This document shows positions 31,139-39,727 of a stretch of DNA of 64,000 bases, piece after piece. The stretch spans positions 1 through 64,000 of the forward strand of contig NZ_MSDV01000063.1 in the NCBI RefSeq assembly GCF_001931485.1, given 5' to 3'. The DNA comes from Burkholderia sp. SRS-W-2-2016 (GTDB taxonomy: Bacteria > Pseudomonadota > Gammaproteobacteria > Burkholderiales > Burkholderiaceae). A program made the translations under genes and the position numbers. The notes below the pieces were generated by a model. That model saw only the letters and a list, made by a program, of their open reading frames with translations. It was not told where the DNA came from and made no database searches. Each line of letters opens with the position of its first letter. Position 1 is the first letter of the stretch.

Positions 31139-33355
31139 TTATGAACTCGCCGGCGTTTCCCCTTCATCAGAAGTCAGCTGTTCTTCGAGCCGGTCGAATA
31201 CGCGCTGCGTCGCTCGGCTCGGCGCTTCGAGCGCGAACAGCAGCAGCGAGCGGCCCGTCACCTGATACTCGTCGCCGGCGCTAAATTGCGGCAACTCGGC
31301 ACGCACCGGCATGTTGGTATCGACGAGGCAGGTCCACACCTCGCCCTCCGGAATGTCCGGCAGCGTGAAATTGACCACGTCGTGATGCGCGTTGAACACC
31401 AGCAGCAGCGTCGCGTCCGACGCGAGCCGGCGAATTCCGCTCGCCTGCGCGCGGCCGTCGATCACAAGGCCGAAGCAGCGCATCGCCGAATCGTCCCACT
31501 GCTCGCCGCTGATGTCGCTGCCGTCCGGCGACAGCCAGCGGGTATCGGTCACGTCGAGCGTTTCGTTGTATTCGCCGGTCAGGAAGCGGCCGCGCCGCAG
31601 CACCGGCAGCCGATGCCGCAGCGTGGTCAGATTGCGCACGAACTCGGAGAGCGCGCGGCCGTCGTCGTCGATCGCGTCCCAGTCGACCCAGCTGATCTCG
31701 TTGTCCTGGCAATACGCGTTATTGTTGCCCTGCTGGGTGCGGCCGAATTCGTCACCGGCCAGCAGCATCGGCGTGCCTTGCGCGAGCAGCAACGTGGCCA
31801 GCAGATTGCGTTTCTGGCGCTCGCGCTGCTGGTGGATATCGGCGTCGTCGGTCGGGCCCTCGGCGCCCATGTTCCACGATTTGTTGTCCGAATGACCGTC
31901 GCGGTTCTCCTCGCCGTTCGCTTCGTTGTGCTTGTCGTTGTACGAGACCAGATCGTTCAGCGTGAAGCCGTCGTGCGCGGCGATGAAGTTCACACTGGCC
32001 CACGGGCGCCGGCCGCGATGATTGAATTTGTCGCCCGATGCGGTGAGCCGCGTCGCCAGATCCGCGACCTTGCCTTCGTCGCCCTTCCAGAACTCGCGCA
32101 CGGTGTCGCGAAAGCGGTCGTTCCATTCGGCCCAGCCCGGCGGGAAGCCGCCCACCTGATAGCCGCCGGGACCGCAGTCCCACGGCTCGGCGATCAGGCG
32201 CACGCTTTCGAGCACCGGGTCCTGGCGGCAACTGTCGAGAAAGCCGCCGCCTTCGTCGAAGCCGTGATCCTCGCGGCCGAGGATCGTCGCCAGATCGAAG
32301 CGGAAGCCGTCCACCTTCATTTCGGTGACCCAGTAGCGCAGGCTGTCGGTGACCATCTGCAGCACGCGCGGATGCGACAGGTTCAGCGTGTTGCCGGTGC
32401 CGGTGTCGTTGATGTAGTAGCGCGGCTCGTCGGGCATCAGGCGGTAGTACGACGCGTTGTCGATGCCCTTGAACGAGATCGTCGGGCCGCGCTCGTTGCC
32501 TTCGGCGGTGTGGTTGTAGACCACGTCGAGAATCACTTCGAGGTCGGCCTGATGAAAGCGGTCGACCATCTCCTTGAACTCGCCGACCGAATCGTGCGAC
32601 GACGCGAAGAAACGCGGATCGGCCGCGAAAAAGCCGATCGTGTTGTAGCCCCAGTAGTTCGTCAGACCTTTGTCGAGCAGATAGCTGTCGTTGACGAAGG
32701 TCTGAATAGGCAGCAGTTCGACCGATGTCACGCCAAGACCGCGAATGTAGTCGAGCACCGGTTTCTGGCCGAGCCCGGCGAAGGTGCCGCGCAGGCGTGC
32801 GGGCACATCCGGATGGCGTTTGGTGAAGCCGCGCACGTGGGTTTCGTACAGGATCACGCGCTCCCACGGCAATGCGTTGCGCTCCGGGTGGGTCCACGAG
32901 AAGTTCGCGTCGACCACCTTGCACTTCGGCACGAAGGCGGCGCTGTCGCGCTCGTCGAACGACAGGTCGCCCTCTTCCGAATCGAGCGTGTAGCCGAAGA
33001 TTTCGGGCGCCCATTTCAGTTCGCCGATGTGCGCCTTCGCATATGGGTCTAGCAGCAGCTTGTTCGGGTTGAAGCGGTGGCCGTTGTGCGGTTCGTACGG
33101 GCCGTGCACGCGGTAGCCGTAGACCGCGCCCGGTTTCAGATTCGGCACGAACACATGCCAGACCTCGTCGGTGTATTCGGGCAACTCGATGCGCTCGATC
33201 TCGTCCTGACCGGTCTCGTCGAACAGACACAGTTCGACCTTGGTCGCGTGCGCGGAGAACAGCGCGAAATTGACGCCGATGCCGTTCCATGTCGCGCCGA
33301 GCGGAAAAGGCGTGCCTTCGGAAATGCGCGTCGCGTAGCTGGTTTGGGCTGGCAT
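31139..33355 (-). CDS. glgX: Glycogen debranching enzyme GlgX
   Basis: This 738-aa GH13 isoamylase-type enzyme cleaves alpha-1,6 branches of glycogen limit dextrin. An N-terminal CBM48 domain (about 10-125) is followed by the barrel. The four GH13 regions are visible: DVVYNHT (277-283), GFRFDLA with nucleophile Asp354, LIAEPWD with acid/base Glu390, and FIAAHD. The length is slightly above the 660-700 aa of enteric GlgX. It feeds hexose into the pathways encoded elsewhere in the window. There are no glgA, glgB or glgP genes next to it. AGGAACCCCT precedes the ATG. Confidence 0.95.
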   Translation of the reverse strand: MPAQTSYATRISEGTPFPLGATWNGIGVNFALFSAHATKVELCLFDETGQDEIERIELPEYTDEVWHVFVPNLKPGAVYGYRVHGPYEPHNGHRFNPNKLLLDPYAKAHIGELKWAPEIFGYTLDSEEGDLSFDERDSAAFVPKCKVVDANFSWTHPERNALPWERVILYETHVRGFTKRHPDVPARLRGTFAGLGQKPVLDYIRGLGVTSVELLPIQTFVNDSYLLDKGLTNYWGYNTIGFFAADPRFFASSHDSVGEFKEMVDRFHQADLEVILDVVYNHTAEGNERGPTISFKGIDNASYYRLMPDEPRYYINDTGTGNTLNLSHPRVLQMVTDSLRYWVTEMKVDGFRFDLATILGREDHGFDEGGGFLDSCRQDPVLESVRLIAEPWDCGPGGYQVGGFPPGWAEWNDRFRDTVREFWKGDEGKVADLATRLTASGDKFNHRGRRPWASVNFIAAHDGFTLNDLVSYNDKHNEANGEENRDGHSDNKSWNMGAEGPTDDADIHQQRERQKRNLLATLLLAQGTPMLLAGDEFGRTQQGNNNAYCQDNEISWVDWDAIDDDGRALSEFVRNLTTLRHRLPVLRRGRFLTGEYNETLDVTDTRWLSPDGSDISGEQWDDSAMRCFGLVIDGRAQASGIRRLASDATLLLVFNAHHDVVNFTLPDIPEGEVWTCLVDTNMPVRAELPQFSAGDEYQVTGRSLLLFALEAPSRATQRVFDRLEEQLTSDEGETPASS

Positions 33356-33587
33356 AGGGGTTCCTGTAGCGGCAAAAGGCGCGTGTCCGCGAGTGGGTGT
33401 TTTCCAGTGTAGGCAGTCCCGGGCGGCGCTGGGGGATGCGGCGCGGAGCCGGGGCGAGCCGGGTTGGGTAGCAAGTGGCGGGCCTGGGGGAGCAGGCGAA
33501 GAAGACGCTGGGAGGAAGTTGGGCGCTACGGGTACGAACCGCGAATTCGATTGGCGACGAGTTTGCGCGGTGCGCCGGCGAGTTTCG

Positions 33588-34067
33588 TCAAGCGCCCTTT
33601 GTCACCGAGCGGCGCAGCAGCCGCGGATCGGTCAGCCATTCGTCGCGCGTCCCCGGCGTGATCAGCGCGAAATCCGGGTGATTGGGATTGAGCAGGTAAT
33701 TGGTTTCCGCGGGAACGACCGCGCTCGGCACAGCTAGAACGGCACTGGTCCGCTTTTGCGTCCATGCTGCTCCCACCCGCTGCAATTCGGTTCGCGCAGT
33801 GAGATCGCGCCAGTCGCGAGGCAAGCTCGCCGGATCAAGGCGTTCTACGATCTCTTCCGGGATGTGGGCCGGAATCATCAGATAGCGCGCCCGCAGTGGC
33901 GCATCTTGCACCAGCATTTCGAGCAACGCGAGCGATTGCGTCTGCGCGGTGTACACCATCGCAATGCCTTTCGGATTCCACCGGCCGCCGTACAGACGTG
34001 CGCCCTCCCCTGAAAAAGCGCTATCCGCATAGCGTTCGGTCACGACCCGCCAAGCCGTCAACATCAT
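33588..34067 (-). CDS. RES-domain toxin
   Basis: This 159-aa RES-family toxin has the fold of ADP-ribosyltransferases; characterised members degrade or phosphorolyse NAD+. Visible are the Arg in AWRVVTERYADSAFSGEGARLYGGRWNPKG, the Ser in TAQTQSLALLE and a Glu, the residues that give the R-E-S name. The later NYLLNPNHPDF segment is also typical. Its ATG overlaps the TGA of the upstream antitoxin gene by 4 nt (ATGA), which indicates translational coupling. Confidence 0.88.
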   Translation of the reverse strand: MMLTAWRVVTERYADSAFSGEGARLYGGRWNPKGIAMVYTAQTQSLALLEMLVQDAPLRARYLMIPAHIPEEIVERLDPASLPRDWRDLTARTELQRVGAAWTQKRTSAVLAVPSAVVPAETNYLLNPNHPDFALITPGTRDEWLTDPRLLRRSVTKGA

Positions 34068-34504
34068 GCGAACACGCCATGCTCGATACGTCCCAGCGTA
34101 TCCATCACGCTTTCGGTGCCGATGTCGGTATCGATCAGGCTCAGCGGCGTGGCGTCCGCGAGGGCACCCACCGGCGTCTTGAGCCAGGCGAGGGCTGTGC
34201 CGAGATCTTCGAACACTTCGGCGGCGCGCGCGACAACCCGTGCGAGTCGCAGCAGCTTGGCCGACTCTTCGCGACTCAGCACGCCTTCGCGTTTGCGACG
34301 CGCAAGTGTGCGCTCGGGAATGTCGAGCGCCTGCGCCAGTTCTGCCTGGGAAAGTCCGATCGATTTGAGCATTGCGTCGAGAGCCTGCGACGAGATGCCG
34401 TGACGGACCACATCGACCCATTCGAGCCCGGACCGGGGGGGATGTGGCAACACGGACCGGCCGCCCAACAGTGAATCCGCAGAGATTTTCTCGATGACGT
34501 TCAC
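34064..34504 (-). CDS. Xre/MbcA/ParS-family antitoxin
   Basis: This 146-aa antitoxin has an HTH in the middle: LSQAELAQALDIPERTLARRKREG. The C-terminal MbcA/ParS/Xre toxin-binding domain contains SREESAKLLRLARVVARAAEVF and the final ALAWLKTPVGALADATPLSLI. It should neutralise the RES toxin and repress the operon. I prefer the GTG at 34504 because AGGAGGT lies 6-7 nt upstream. An in-frame ATG at 34522 lies ahead of that ribosome site and would be poorly served. Confidence 0.88.
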   Translation of the reverse strand: MNVIEKISADSLLGGRSVLPHPPRSGLEWVDVVRHGISSQALDAMLKSIGLSQAELAQALDIPERTLARRKREGVLSREESAKLLRLARVVARAAEVFEDLGTALAWLKTPVGALADATPLSLIDTDIGTESVMDTLGRIEHGVFA

Positions 34505-34515
34505 GGTTTTACCTC

Positions 34516-34551
34516 CTGCCATTTGGCATCTAGTTTATAACAAAATGGCAG
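34516..34551 (-). promoter_or_regulatory. Operator and promoter of the RES-Xre operon
   Basis: TGCCA-TT-TGGCA at 34517-34528 is an inverted repeat. A further inverted copy, AAATGGCAG at 34543-34551, pairs with CTGCCATTT at 34516-34524. Between them, read toward the antitoxin, is GTTATAAACT, a good -10-like element. The antitoxin probably binds these half-sites and blocks the promoter. Confidence 0.6.
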
Positions 34552-34761
34552 TGAACGTCATTGGTGGTCCGGGACGCGTTCTGCTCGTCCCATTCGCGCT
34601 ATCCGGGCAGAACCGGGGCACGCGGGTCGCAGGAAACCCCGCGGCACGCAATTTGCAGCTACATCACCAGCGGACGCAATTGCCTGCGTTGCAAACATCC
34701 GTCCGCGCAGCACATGGCACCCATGACAGGCGCAACCACTACAACAGGGAGAAAAAACATC

Positions 34762-35208
34762 ATGCGCAACATGCACACGACACTCCACTCCAAACCGCGG
34801 ACCACGCTGTCCAGCACCGTCGCGGCACTGCTCGCCGCGGTCACGCTGAGCTCCGCGCTCAGCGTCTGCGGCAATGCGTTCGCGCAAGGCGCGCCGCAGG
34901 CGATCACCGAGCGGCGCACCGACGTCGTGCAACTCGGCAGCGGTTATCGCGCGTCGAAGCTGACCGGCGCGGACGTGTACAACCGCAACAAGGACAATAT
35001 CGGCACGCTCGACGATCTGATCGTGTCGCCCGGGTCGGATCACGGCACGTACGCGATTCTGTCGGTCGGCGGCTTCCTCGGAATGGGCAAGCACCTGGTG
35101 GCCGTCCCGTTCAACGATCTGCAGATCACCGACCGCCGCATCGTTTTACCGGACGCAACGAAGAAGTCGCTCGAAGCGTTGCCTGAGTTTAAATACGCGC
35201 CGAGTTGA
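34762..35208 (+). CDS. Exported PRC-barrel domain protein
   Basis: This 148-aa precursor has a long signal peptide (hydrophobic about 20-43, cleavage near NAFAQG). A PRC-barrel follows: YRASKLTGADVYNRNKDNIGTLDDLIVSPG, then YAILSVGGFLGMGKHLVAVPF and DRRIVLPDATKKSLEALPEFKY. PRC-barrels often bind small ligands or proteins. Exported forms in beta-proteobacteria are of unknown function. It is separated from the toxin-antitoxin operon by a divergent promoter region. Confidence 0.8.
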   Translation: MRNMHTTLHSKPRTTLSSTVAALLAAVTLSSALSVCGNAFAQGAPQAITERRTDVVQLGSGYRASKLTGADVYNRNKDNIGTLDDLIVSPGSDHGTYAILSVGGFLGMGKHLVAVPFNDLQITDRRIVLPDATKKSLEALPEFKYAPS

Positions 35209-35305
35209 GTGTTGCGGGCTCACGCCGCCACGCAAACGCATAGCGGCCTCGCCTCAGCACGGTAGCGCAGCGCTATCGGCAGCACTATCGGTAGCACTAC
35301 AGCGT

Positions 35306-35348
35306 GGCCGCGTTGAAGCATTGCAGCGTTAATGCATTCAACGCGGCC
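35306..35348. terminator. Strong hairpin between PRC-barrel and paoC genes
   Basis: A 12-bp perfect stem, GGCCGCGTTGAA (35306-35317) and TTCAACGCGGCC (35337-35348), is extended inward by GCATT/AATGC with a one-base bulge. It lies between two convergent genes and probably terminates both. Just upstream is a short direct repeat, GCACTATCGG(T)AGCACTA. Confidence 0.6.
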
Positions 35349-35369
35349 TTCCGATGCTCTCCGGCGCGA

Positions 35370-37631
35370 TCAACCCAGCAGCTTATCCGGCGTAATGGGC
35401 AGATCGCGGATGCGTTTGCCGGTCGCATGCCAGATCGCATTGCACACGGCCGCGGCCACGCCCACCACGCCGATTTCGCCGACACCCTTCACCCCGAGCG
35501 GATTGACGATGTCATCGCGCTCATCGACAAACAGCACGTCGATCGCATGGATATCGGCGTTCACCGGTACGTGGTACTCCGAAAGATTGTGGTTCATCTG
35601 CCGGCCGAGCGCGTGATCGAACTGGCCGTGCTCGTGCAGCGCCATGCTGATCCCCCACACCACGCCGCCGGCGATCTGGTTGCCCGCAGTCATCGGATTG
35701 ACGATGCGCCCCGCCGCGATCGCGCTGACCACCCGCGTGACCCGCACGGTGCCGAGCGCTTCATCGACGCGCACTTCAACGAATACCGCCGAATGCGTGC
35801 CCATCGAATACGCCTGCTGTTTTTCATGCGGCTTCACGCTGACCTGCTCTTCGAGTTCGATAAGGCCTGCGCGCTCCAGTAACGCTCCGATCGCGATCGA
35901 ATCATCCGCACCATTGCCGCACACCAGCTTGTCGCCGGCGCGGCGAATATCATCATGCCCCGCCGCCGCGAAGCCGACGCCGCCATGTTCACGTGCAAGT
36001 TCGATCAACCGGTTATGCAAGCGCGTGCAGACCGCATCGACCGCGCTGCCTACCGACGACACCGTCCACGACCCACCCTCGATCGGCGCTTTCGGCAAGC
36101 GCGTGTCGCCGAGTTCGAAGCTCACATCGGCGAGCGGCACGCCGAGCGCATCGGCGGCGATCTGCGTCATCGCGGTGTAGGTGCCGGTGCCGATATCGGC
36201 GGTCGAACTCGACACCTTCACGTGACCGTCGCGGCTCAGCACCGCGCGCGCGGCTGCTTCGTTCTGCATCGCGTCCCATGCGCCGGTCGCCATTCCCCAA
36301 CCAATCCATTCGTGGCCTTCGCGACGCGCACGCGGTTCGAGCGGACGGCTCGCCCAGCCGAAGCGCGCGGCGCCCTCGCGATAGCATTCGCGCAGCGCCT
36401 TGCTCGAAAACGGCAGATTCTTGTTCGCGTCGCGCTCCGCATAGTTGAGCACGCGCAATTCGAGCGGATCGATATGGAGCGCGGCGGCCAGTTCGTCCAT
36501 CGCCACTTCCAGCGAAAACAGCCCCTGCGTCGCGCCGGGCGCGCGCATGTCGGCCGGTGTCGGCACATCGAGCTTGGCGACCTTGTAGCCCATCGAAACG
36601 TTATCGCAGCGGTACAGTTGTCCCGCCCAATTGACCACCACGTCGCAGTAATCTTCGTACCGCGAAGTTTCCGCGACCGCCTCGTGAATCACCGCCTGCA
36701 AGCGACCATCGGCCGACGCACCCAGCGCGACCCGCTGCACCGATTGCGGCCGATGCGCGAACGTGAACATCTGCTGGCGCGTCAACGTCAAGCGCACTGC
36801 ACGCTTCAATTCGCGCGCGGCCATCACCGCGAGCGCGAGATGATATTGCGGCCTCAGTCCCGAGCCGAATGCGCCGCCCACGAACGGTGAAATGACCTGC
36901 ACGTCATCGTCGCGCAGACCGAACACGCGGGTCAGATAGCTCTTCGTATTGACGACGCCTTGGGTCTTTTCATAGACGGTCAGGCGGCCTTGCGCGTCGG
37001 GCACCACCGTGCAGCCGTGCATTTCCATCGGGTTGTGATATTCGGCTGGCGTGCTGTAGAACGCATCGACGCGCACCGCGGCAGAAGCCAGCGCGCGACG
37101 CGGCTCGCCGCGCTCGGGTGGCGGCGGATCGAAACCGCCCTTCTCGGTGGAGGGCGGCGCCGCGCTCATCAACGCCGCGTCGAGATCGGTCTGGTGCGGC
37201 GCGGCCTCGTACTGCACGCGCACCAGCGACCCCGCATAGCGCGCGAGTTCGAGCGACTCGGCCACCACGAGCGCGACCGGCTGGCCGCTATACCAGATAC
37301 GTTCGTCCCACAACGGCCTAAGCGGCGTGCCGCCGGGCGCAATCTGATCCTTGAAGACGGCAGGGTCCGCCGGCAGGTCCGGACGCTTGCGATGCGTGAG
37401 CACCAGCAACACACCGGGGAGCGCGTCGGCGGCCGACGTATCGATCGACACGATCCGCCCACTCGCAATCGTCGCCGACACGATAAAGCCGTATACGAGA
37501 CCATCGGCCGCGAACTCGGCCGCGTAACGCGCGGCGCCGGTCACTTTGAGGCGGCCATCGACGCGCGAATGCGGCACGCCGGTCGCGCGCCGCGACGCGC
37601 CCTGCGGTGGCAAATTTTCGGCACGGTTCAT
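35370..37631 (-). CDS. paoC: Molybdopterin-binding subunit of PaoABC-type aldehyde oxidoreductase
   Basis: This 753-aa large subunit of the xanthine-oxidase family binds molybdopterin cytosine dinucleotide and oxidises aldehydes to acids. Visible are the N-terminal RVDGRLKVTGAARYAAE, the FVGGAFGSGLRP motif (Moco contact), APGATQG, and the catalytic Glu719 in GVKGVGEIG near the C-terminus. It overlaps the upstream FAD-subunit gene by 4 nt and is the last gene of a three-gene operon. No dedicated chaperone (PaoD/XdhC) gene is adjacent. Confidence 0.92.
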   Translation of the reverse strand: MNRAENLPPQGASRRATGVPHSRVDGRLKVTGAARYAAEFAADGLVYGFIVSATIASGRIVSIDTSAADALPGVLLVLTHRKRPDLPADPAVFKDQIAPGGTPLRPLWDERIWYSGQPVALVVAESLELARYAGSLVRVQYEAAPHQTDLDAALMSAAPPSTEKGGFDPPPPERGEPRRALASAAVRVDAFYSTPAEYHNPMEMHGCTVVPDAQGRLTVYEKTQGVVNTKSYLTRVFGLRDDDVQVISPFVGGAFGSGLRPQYHLALAVMAARELKRAVRLTLTRQQMFTFAHRPQSVQRVALGASADGRLQAVIHEAVAETSRYEDYCDVVVNWAGQLYRCDNVSMGYKVAKLDVPTPADMRAPGATQGLFSLEVAMDELAAALHIDPLELRVLNYAERDANKNLPFSSKALRECYREGAARFGWASRPLEPRARREGHEWIGWGMATGAWDAMQNEAAARAVLSRDGHVKVSSSTADIGTGTYTAMTQIAADALGVPLADVSFELGDTRLPKAPIEGGSWTVSSVGSAVDAVCTRLHNRLIELAREHGGVGFAAAGHDDIRRAGDKLVCGNGADDSIAIGALLERAGLIELEEQVSVKPHEKQQAYSMGTHSAVFVEVRVDEALGTVRVTRVVSAIAAGRIVNPMTAGNQIAGGVVWGISMALHEHGQFDHALGRQMNHNLSEYHVPVNADIHAIDVLFVDERDDIVNPLGVKGVGEIGVVGVAAAVCNAIWHATGKRIRDLPITPDKLLG

Positions 37632-38635
37632 CGCGCGGCCTCCTCGAACGAACGTTGTGTGGCTTCGCCGAACGCGCGCACGATTACATGCGCCGCGAGT
37701 TCGATCTTGAACGCGTTATCGCGCCGCGCGCGTGCGCCGTGCAGCAGCGCGGCCGCGAAATCGCCGACGCTTTGCGCGGTGAGCGGCTTGCCGCGCAGTT
37801 GCGCTTCGGCCGCCGGATCGCGCCATGGTTTGTGCGCGACGCCGCCGAGCGCGCAGCGCGCATCGACCACGTGACCGGCTTCATCCAGCTCGACGCCGAC
37901 CGCCGCCGACACCAGCGCGAACGCATACGACGCGCGATCGCGCACCTTCAGATACGCGTGATGCGCGGCAAAGCCTTGCGGCGGCAATTCGATCGCGGTG
38001 ACCAGTTCGTCGGCACGCAGATTGGTATCGATCTCTGGCGTGTCGCCGGGCAGCCGGTGAAATTGCGCGAACGGCAGCGTGCGTGCGCCGTCCGGGCCGA
38101 GCAGATGAACCGTCGCGCCGAGGGCCGCGAGTGCGACGCACATATCCGACGGATGCACGGCGATGCAGTGTTCGCTCGCGCCGAGAATCGCGTGAATGCG
38201 GTTCAGCCCGTTCAGCGCCGGACAACCGCTGCCGGGTTCGCGTTTGTTGCACGGCGTGCCGGCATCGTAGAAGTAATAGCAGCGCGTGCGTTGCAGCAGA
38301 TTGCCGCCGACGGTCGCGACATTGCGAATCTGCGCGGACGCGCCGGCAAGAATCGCTTTCGCGAGCAGCGGGTAACGCGTGGTGACGGTCGGGTCATAAG
38401 CCAACGCGCTATTGGTCACGAGCGCGCCGATTTTCAGGCCGCCGTTCGCGCAGGCATCGATAGCTTTGAGCGGCAAGCGGTTGATGTCGACCAGCACGGC
38501 GGGACGCGCAACATCCTCGCGCAACAGATCGACCAGGTTCGTGCCGCCCGCGATAAACGCGGCAGTGGGATTCGCGCGGTGCCGCGCGAGCGCGTCCTGC
38601 AAAGCATCGGCGCGCGCATACGAGAAGCGGTTCAT
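37628..38635 (-). CDS. paoB: FAD-binding subunit with extra Fe-S site (PaoB-like)
   Basis: This 335-aa flavin subunit has the FAD loop FIAGGTNLVDLL (28-39) and IRNVATVGGNLLQ. It has four cysteines in the insertion at 119, 129, 138 and 157, the arrangement that in E. coli PaoB holds an additional [4Fe-4S] cluster. A CO-dehydrogenase flavoprotein C-terminal domain follows from about 225. It passes electrons from the Mo site to an acceptor. The start overlaps the PaoA stop by 4 nt. Confidence 0.9.
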   Translation of the reverse strand: MNRFSYARADALQDALARHRANPTAAFIAGGTNLVDLLREDVARPAVLVDINRLPLKAIDACANGGLKIGALVTNSALAYDPTVTTRYPLLAKAILAGASAQIRNVATVGGNLLQRTRCYYFYDAGTPCNKREPGSGCPALNGLNRIHAILGASEHCIAVHPSDMCVALAALGATVHLLGPDGARTLPFAQFHRLPGDTPEIDTNLRADELVTAIELPPQGFAAHHAYLKVRDRASYAFALVSAAVGVELDEAGHVVDARCALGGVAHKPWRDPAAEAQLRGKPLTAQSVGDFAAALLHGARARRDNAFKIELAAHVIVRAFGEATQRSFEEAAR

Positions 38636-39225
38636 GGCTGCGCTCCCGATGAATTGACGCTCGCGGTGCGCTGCTCGTCCTGAATGTCGCGCGTATCGTC
38701 GTCAAACCCGGCGACCTCGACAATCGCCGCGACGATGTTCGTATACGCGCCGCAGCGGCACAGGTTGCCGCTCATCTGCTCGCGCACGTCGTTCGCGCAG
38801 TGCACGTGCGCTTCTTCGAGCATGCCGAGCGCTGAACAGATCTGGCCCGGCGTACAGTAGCCGCACTGAAACGCGTCGTGATCGATAAACGCCTGTTGCA
38901 GCGGATGCAGCGTCGCGCCGCTCGCCAGCCCCTCGATCGTCCTGATCGACGCGCCGTCGTACACCACCGCGAGCGCGAGACAGGTATTGATCCGCTGGCC
39001 ATCGACCAGCGCGGTGCACGCGCCGCATTGGCCGTGATCGCAGCCCTTCTTCGTGCCGCTCAGTTGCGCATGTTCGCGCAGCAGATCGAGCAACGTGGTC
39101 CACGCTTCGACCTCGAAGCGCCGCGTCTCGCCGTTGATCTCGAACGTCACTGCGTGGGTTGCCGGTGGGTTGTCAGACTGCGCCGGCGTCGACGGCGGCG
39201 CGGCTTGAGCATCGGGAGTAAGCAT
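38632..39225 (-). CDS. paoA: [2Fe-2S] subunit (PaoA-like)
   Basis: This 197-aa small subunit has plant-type cluster ligands C62, C67, C70 and C82 (GCDHGQCGAC) and the second cluster C121-x2-C124 with C156-R-C158 (GNLCRCG). E. coli PaoA carries a Tat leader. This protein starts with a polar Ala/Pro stretch and shows no twin-arginine motif, so the complex is probably cytoplasmic. AAGGAGG precedes the ATG. It is the first gene of the operon. Confidence 0.92.
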   Translation of the reverse strand: MLTPDAQAAPPSTPAQSDNPPATHAVTFEINGETRRFEVEAWTTLLDLLREHAQLSGTKKGCDHGQCGACTALVDGQRINTCLALAVVYDGASIRTIEGLASGATLHPLQQAFIDHDAFQCGYCTPGQICSALGMLEEAHVHCANDVREQMSGNLCRCGAYTNIVAAIVEVAGFDDDTRDIQDEQRTASVNSSGAQP

Positions 39226-39275
39226 CGTAGGTCCTCCTTATCATCGAGCGCGCAGCCGCGACATGGCCGCACGCG

Positions 39276-39302
39276 TCACGCGCTTCACGCGCTTCACGCG
39301 CG
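39276..39302. repeat. 9-bp tandem repeat, three copies
   Basis: TCACGCGCT is repeated in tandem (third copy TCACGCGCG) between the paoA start and the stop of the next minus-strand gene. There is no coding frame here. It may affect paoA expression or may simply be slippage sequence. Confidence 0.5.
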
Positions 39303-39331
39303 GTCAGCCGCAAACCGCCGCCGCATTGCAC

Positions 39332-39664
39332 TCACTGCCCGGTCCCGCCCGCGGGCTCGGACGACGCGCCTTTCATCCGCTTATGGCTCGGCGTTGCGTG
39401 CTGCTTCGTTACCCGGCCGTTGCCGCCGCCGGCGACGCCGTTGGTCGCGCCGCTGCCCTCGCCGACCGAGCCGTTTGCATTGTTCGCGCTGGTGGAGTCC
39501 GGCGTGCGCGATTCTTCGAGGCCGGCGCCGCCTTTAGCGCCCGCTTTGCTGCCTTGGGTGGTCGGGCTCGAACCGGTCTGCGCGTTCACGCTCGGCGCGA
39601 AACCGAAAGCACAGCAGCCGGATACCAGCGCCGCAACGAGTTTGATGGACAGATCGATCTTCAT
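39332..39664 (-). CDS. Small secreted Gly/Ser/Asn-rich protein
   Basis: This 110-aa precursor has a signal peptide (KLVAALVSGCCAFGFA, cleavage after VNA). The mature part is rich in Gly, Ser, Thr and Asn with a basic C-terminal patch (KQHATPSHKRMKG). There is no recognised domain. AGGGAG lies upstream of the ATG. The design of leader, Gly-rich middle and His/Lys-rich tail parallels the protein at 26014, although sequence identity is low. Confidence 0.6.
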   Translation of the reverse strand: MKIDLSIKLVAALVSGCCAFGFAPSVNAQTGSSPTTQGSKAGAKGGAGLEESRTPDSTSANNANGSVGEGSGATNGVAGGGNGRVTKQHATPSHKRMKGASSEPAGGTGQ

Positions 39665-39727
39665 GGCACGCTCCCTGATCGCGTTATAAGAAATGGACTT
39701 CCACGAAATAAACTTCCATTCGCTACC

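Noticed and set aside
31286..33052. 588-codon plus-strand frame opposite glgX
   Set aside because: It is an antisense shadow of GlgX with no recognisable protein features.
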